64,000 nucleotides of DNA from an uncultured Roseobacter sp. (GTDB lineage Bacteria > Pseudomonadota > Alphaproteobacteria > Rhodobacterales > Rhodobacteraceae). The notes beneath the pieces are model-generated. The model was not told the DNA's origin, did not search any database, and was given only the letters and a program-made list of their open reading frames with translations. Of this stretch, positions 60,713-64,000 are shown piece after piece (position 1 is the first letter of the stretch; every line of letters starts with the position of its first letter). The translations under genes were made by a program, and so were the position numbers. The stretch spans positions 1 to 64,000 of the forward strand of contig NZ_CANLNE010000008.1 in the NCBI RefSeq assembly GCF_947492555.1, read 5' to 3'.

Positions 60713-61300
60713 TCAGGCTGCCTTGCGGCGGCGACGTGCCAGACCCAGACCACCCAGTGCTGTACCGAGCAGCAGAACACCTGCTGGCAGCGGAACCGCG
60801 CTGATGACTGTGATCTCAGCGATGTCGAAACCTGCCGGACGATCATCCGTGGAAACAGAGCCCACAGCGAAGTCCAGTGTCACGTCTGTGAAGCGCAGTG
60901 TGTTGAAGATACCTTCAAAGGTGAAGGCCACTGTGCCGGCTGCGTTGCTGATCGGATCCGGGTCAACTGTGATGAAGCTGCCTTCGTCACCCTGGACGCC
61001 GACTTCGACGCGGACATATTCGTCCCACTCAATGCGGCCTGCGTCGCCACCGTTGGTGACTTCGATCACGGAACCAGGGCTCTGGAACAGTGCAGGCGAG
61101 AAGTAGAATTCAACGGTTTCACCGAACTCCAGCTCGAAGAACGTGTTTGGATCACCATCATACGCATCCGAAGACACACCGCGCGCGTCACCCGGAAGAG
61201 CATTATTTGCATTGTCGGATGTCGGAGAAATAACTGCAGCTGAAACGCTCGTACCGAGCGCGAACATTGCCGCAGCAGCTGTAAGGAAAATAGTCTTCAT
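60713..61300 (-). CDS. VPLPA-CTERM sorted surface protein
   Basis: 195-residue secreted protein. The N-terminus MKTIFLTAAAAMFALGTSVSAA is a signal peptide. The C-terminus is a textbook VPLPA-CTERM signal: SAVPLPAGVLLLGTALGGLGLARRRRKAA, i.e. motif, hydrophobic helix and Arg cluster. The mature part is acidic and beta-rich (FELEFGETVEFYFSPAL, VTLDFAVGSVSTDD) without a recognised domain. It is the expected substrate of the XrtD enzyme at 12.2 kb. It has its own terminator and a CtrA-like box 92 bases upstream, and it is likely abundant at the surface or in the EPS matrix (inference). Confidence 0.9.
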   Translation of the reverse strand: MKTIFLTAAAAMFALGTSVSAAVISPTSDNANNALPGDARGVSSDAYDGDPNTFFELEFGETVEFYFSPALFQSPGSVIEVTNGGDAGRIEWDEYVRVEVGVQGDEGSFITVDPDPISNAAGTVAFTFEGIFNTLRFTDVTLDFAVGSVSTDDRPAGFDIAEITVISAVPLPAGVLLLGTALGGLGLARRRRKAA

Positions 61301-61622
61301 TGGTTAAATCCACCGTGTAGTTGTTGTAATCAAAAACCCGCCCGATAGTCGGCAAGATACTGCCGTGTTTATAACATAGTGGAATTTGGGTGTTAATCTT
61401 TTCTTTACCAGAACCCGCCGAAAAACCCTGTTCCCGTCGTTTTGCAGTGTGGTTTTCGCAAAGCTTGCCGAGAATTCCACCGACAGGCAGTGGATTGTAC
61501 TCATTAATGAAATAAAAACGCACGCTAAGATGGAATTGTCCTCGGCAGAGGATCTTTTGCCGCGCAAGGCGCAGAGATGATTCGGAAGAATCACATACAC
61601 CCATTGCGGGAATATGTCTTTT
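61301..61622. other. AT-rich promoter region of the VPLPA-CTERM gene
   Basis: This stretch of about 322 bases is much richer in A and T than its surroundings. It contains the CtrA-like site at 61393-61408 and is bounded on the right by the 3' end of the GMC oxidoreductase gene. No gene is seen. Confidence 0.5.
61393..61408 (-). promoter_or_regulatory. CtrA-like box (one mismatch) upstream of the VPLPA-CTERM gene
   Basis: TTAA-TCTTTTC-TTTAC has the correct 7-base spacing; the second half-site TTTA differs from TTAA by one base. The context GTTAA-T-rich-spacer followed by GAACCC is shared with the exact box at 21193, suggesting a common regulatory element. Confidence 0.4.
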
Positions 61623-63317
61623 TCATTCTTGTAATGCGCGATTTTTTGCCCCCTGCAGATGCTTTTCCTCGGCGTTCCGCGTGGATGGATCACATTGAGC
61701 GGCAATCTGCTCACCAATCCGCAGGGCAACCGCCGCGATTGTCAGGCTGGGGTTGGTGGCCCCGCTGGTCGCCAGAACCGACCCGCAGGCAACATATAGG
61801 TTCTGGACACCATGGGCCCGTCCCGATGCATCCACGACACTGGTCCTGGGATCATTCCCGGCCCGGCAGGTGCCGCAGGGATGCCCGTGATTGAGCTCCA
61901 GATCATAGGATAGCCACAGGCGCATCATGCCCTTGAATGACTGGTCCACCAGTTTACGGAGTTGTCGGCCCCGCTGACGCAGCTCTTGCGGGATCGTGTA
62001 GTAGAACCGCATGCCTGACGGCGTCTGCGGATCAGCCTGCACCCTGTTTTCGGGATAGGGGTAATCTTCGAGGATCAGCGCAAAGATCGTGGCACCTCCC
62101 AGCAGCCGGTCCGCCAGCAGCGCCGGAATGCGCAACAGATGCCGCAACAGCTGCCACCGGGCAAACCGGCTCTGATCAAACCGCTGGCGCAGCACATAAA
62201 TGACATTGCCGTAACGCGCCTCGGCGCCGGTGGATTGGATCTCGCCGAATTTCGTGCCGTCCGGACGTTCGTAGAAGTCCCTCAATGCAATGGACTTCTT
62301 GGGGCCGGTGCCATCAAGCCCCCGCTTGGACCACAGGGCAATACGCAGATCCGCATGGAACATCAGGTTGCGCCCGACCTGGTCATTCTGATTGGCCAGC
62401 CCGTCGGGCCAATGCGTATTGGCAGAGTTCAAAAGCAGGACTGGTGTGAAATAGGCCCCGGCGGCAACCACCACCGCCTGCGCGGTCAGATCGACCTCGC
62501 CCTGAGCCGCTTTCACCCGGACAGAGCGCACCCGGTCAGGTTCTGCGTTCAGCCGGACCACGGTGACTTTTTCGCAGATCGATACCCGCCCGCTTTGCAG
62601 GGCCGCTGTCATGAAGCTGTTGCGCGCGTTGCGTTTGCACTCCTTCAGGCAGACCCGCCCCAGACAGGCGTCACACCCCGGACGATTGAGGTTGGCGTAA
62701 TGCAGCCGGTAGGGATTCAGGCCCGCCCGGGCGAACCGCGTCATGAACCAGCGGTCCCGCGTGCTGGCCTCGACCGGCGGGGCCAGATCATAGATCATCT
62801 GCGGGGCCTGCGGGTCCGGGGTGCCACTGACCTGCAACAGGGCCTCTGCCTTGCGGTAGTAAGGCTCCAGCGTGCGGTAATCGAAAGGCCAGGACACCAC
62901 GCGCCCGTCGGGCAGCGTCTGGGGCGCAAAATCAACCGGGCGAAACCGGTCCACTGCCGCGGCATAAAGCAGGGTCGAGCCCCCCACCCCGCATCCCAGT
63001 GGCGGCCAGGTGTCAAAGCGGCGCTCATCCACCACACCTGAAATCTGGTGGGGCCAGCGCCCGATGGACAGGCGGCGTTCCGGGTCCGTCTCGGTGGCGT
63101 CCACGGTTGCAGAGGCCTTGAAATCCTGCTGACCCTTCTCAAGCACCAGAACCCGCAGCCCGGCCTGCGCGATGGCATAAGTCGCCGCACAGCCCCCCAT
63201 GCCCGCGCCGATCACAATCACATCCCAGGGCTGCTCCGCCGCCTCGGCGATCTCGATACTTCTATGCTTTGCCAAAATATCCTCTGACCGGCATGTCGCC
63301 TTTGGTGATGCCCGCAT
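61623..63317 (-). CDS. GMC-family FAD-dependent oxidoreductase
   Basis: Flavin enzyme of 564 residues that would oxidise an alcohol or sugar. WDVIVIGAGMGGCAATYAI near residues 31-49 is the ADP-binding fold, LGCGVGGSTLLYAA a family motif, and GTCRAGNDPRTSVVD with TSGATNPSLTIAAVALRIGE near the end is the C-terminal GMC signature. A CDACLGRVCLKECKRNAR segment is an unusual Cys-rich insert. The first ATG is 63317, but TTG 63275 has an AGAGGA site 4 bases before it and may be the true start. Whether it is secreted is unclear; no signal peptide is seen. A role in tailoring sugars is possible. Confidence 0.82.
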   Translation of the reverse strand: MRASPKATCRSEDILAKHRSIEIAEAAEQPWDVIVIGAGMGGCAATYAIAQAGLRVLVLEKGQQDFKASATVDATETDPERRLSIGRWPHQISGVVDERRFDTWPPLGCGVGGSTLLYAAAVDRFRPVDFAPQTLPDGRVVSWPFDYRTLEPYYRKAEALLQVSGTPDPQAPQMIYDLAPPVEASTRDRWFMTRFARAGLNPYRLHYANLNRPGCDACLGRVCLKECKRNARNSFMTAALQSGRVSICEKVTVVRLNAEPDRVRSVRVKAAQGEVDLTAQAVVVAAGAYFTPVLLLNSANTHWPDGLANQNDQVGRNLMFHADLRIALWSKRGLDGTGPKKSIALRDFYERPDGTKFGEIQSTGAEARYGNVIYVLRQRFDQSRFARWQLLRHLLRIPALLADRLLGGATIFALILEDYPYPENRVQADPQTPSGMRFYYTIPQELRQRGRQLRKLVDQSFKGMMRLWLSYDLELNHGHPCGTCRAGNDPRTSVVDASGRAHGVQNLYVACGSVLATSGATNPSLTIAAVALRIGEQIAAQCDPSTRNAEEKHLQGAKNRALQE

Positions 63318-63647
63318 CCCGGGACCATGGCGGCAGAAATCCGTTAAAAATCTATTGCGTTAAAATACCCGTCGTATCCCTGATACCCGTGGAAATCGCC
63401 GGCCCACCCTGCCGTCTGCTCACCGGGCAACGGCGGAACATGATCACTGCGGCTGTGATGAAAGACGGTCTCTGACGGGATACCCCTACCCGCTTATCCC
63501 CCCTGCCCGACATCTGCCACCGGCAGGTCGGGTAAAACTCTGATCACTCCATCCATGACTGATATCTCCGGCTCAAATGCCAACTTTGAAACAATCAGGG
63601 CCCTTGGCTGTCAATGATATTCTCCGCCCGGAACCAGCCCCGCAGGC
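63318..63647. other. Gap between the replication initiator and the GMC gene
   Basis: About 330 bases without a convincing frame. It includes a hairpin at 63506-63532 with stem CCCGAC/GTCGGG and inner CTGCC/GGCAG. No iterons or AT-rich cluster indicating an origin is visible here. Confidence 0.45.
63506..63532. terminator. Hairpin downstream of the replication initiator
   Basis: Arms CCCGAC and GTCGGG with an inner CTGCC/GGCAG pair form an interrupted stem with a 2-base bulge, about 115 bases past the initiator stop. It lacks a U-tract on the minus strand, so a terminator role is uncertain. Confidence 0.3.
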
Positions 63648-64000
63648 CTAGAATGCCGCCCTGTTTTTGGACACCCACCCCAGAAATGCCTTGTCCGGGG
63701 ACCGCAGCGACGGGCGGCCCGTTTTGTGCCAGAAGGTGCGCCATTCGGCTTCCAGGTGGTAGACATCCACTCCCGGTATCAGGCGGCGTGCCGCCTCCAG
63801 CGCGTCCGGGCTCAGCTGCGGTGGCCGGTCCGGCACATCCTCCACAACCGATTTAGGCGTGACACAGATGATGTCCCCTGCCTCCTCTGCCAGATCATAA
63901 TCCGGCAGCCGTCCATCGCGGATGATCTCGCGCAGCATGGCTCGGAACACCCTGCGCGGACTGGAGGAACCGGATTTCTTGCACAGGGTCTCTACCGATA
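63648..64000 (-). CDS. repA: Replication initiator protein (RepA, DnaA-like type), C-terminal part
   Basis: The minus strand is open from the window edge to TAG at 63648, giving the last 117 residues. The segment FRAMLREIIRDGRLPDYDLAEE followed by the block PGVDVYHLEAEWRTFW and KAFLGWVSKN resembles the C-terminal domain of plasmid RepA proteins of Rhodobacteraceae, where the VYHLE-x-EWR motif and a closing FLGxxxK are recurring features. The start lies outside the window. If correct, this DNA is a plasmid or chromid replicon, since chromosomes use dnaA. Confidence is limited by the partial view. Confidence 0.6.
   Translation of the reverse strand, partial: SVETLCKKSGSSSPRRVFRAMLREIIRDGRLPDYDLAEEAGDIICVTPKSVVEDVPDRPPQLSPDALEAARRLIPGVDVYHLEAEWRTFWHKTGRPSLRSPDKAFLGWVSKNRAAF

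Overview
The window looks like part of a replicon of a marine Rhodobacteraceae (roseobacter-group) alphaproteobacterium. The DNA is GC-rich, the enzyme families are typical of that group, and it carries a VPLPA-CTERM exosortase (XrtD type), CtrA-like TTAA-N7-TTAA boxes and a spike-base protein of the Rhodobacter capsulatus GTA family. The last 353 bases hold what reads as the C-terminal third of a DnaA-like/RepA replication initiator. Together with the rhamnose (rml) genes this suggests an extrachromosomal element of the 'biofilm plasmid' type; this is inference, because the initiator is cut by the window edge.

Nearly everything between 1 and 63 kb serves one purpose: making, decorating, exporting and anchoring a complex exopolysaccharide (EPS). 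Precursor supply: manC (1040-2455), lpsL/tviB/ugd (39.6-43.3 kb), rmlCBDA-manB-galE (43.5-49.4 kb). Chain start and assembly: a WcaJ/ExoY-type phosphoglycosyl transferase (53.2 kb) and about nine glycosyltransferases spread through the window (GT26, GT25, several GT2, GT4, GT61 and a GT-B type). Translocation and polymerisation: a Wzx-like flippase (7.4 kb), a Wzy/ligase-like membrane protein (26.2 kb), a split Wzz/BY-kinase pair with an ExeA-like ATPase (49.5-52.8 kb), a Wza-like export protein and an outer-membrane barrel (57.9-59.9 kb). Decoration: two pyruvyl transferases, two sulfotransferases, five membrane acyltransferases (two with SGNH domains, one fused to an adenylation and a carrier domain), a methyltransferase and an AsnB amidotransferase.

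An exosortase circuit is woven in: XrtD with a fused EpsI domain (12.2 kb), a PrsT-like TPR lipoprotein (54.1 kb), a rhomboid protease (59.9 kb) and two candidate sorted proteins (20.4 kb, variant signal; 60.7 kb, canonical VPLPA signal). The two sorted-protein genes, and a proline-rich surface protein at the left edge, each have a CtrA-like box upstream, so surface proteins may be under cell-cycle/motility control.

The most unusual element is a three-gene cassette at 27.9-31.4 kb on the + strand, between the Wzy-like gene and a GT4 gene. It encodes an 86-residue protein of the GTA head-spike base family, a 383-residue Ser/Gly/Thr-rich fibre-like protein, and a 680-residue PKD plus beta-helix protein. 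None has a visible signal peptide. GTA head spikes of R. capsulatus bind the recipient's capsule, so a spike cassette inside an EPS locus suggests linkage between a particle adhesin and its polysaccharide receptor.

Strand changes are frequent, as if the locus was built from several modules. I found no rRNA, tRNA, CRISPR array or insertion sequence.
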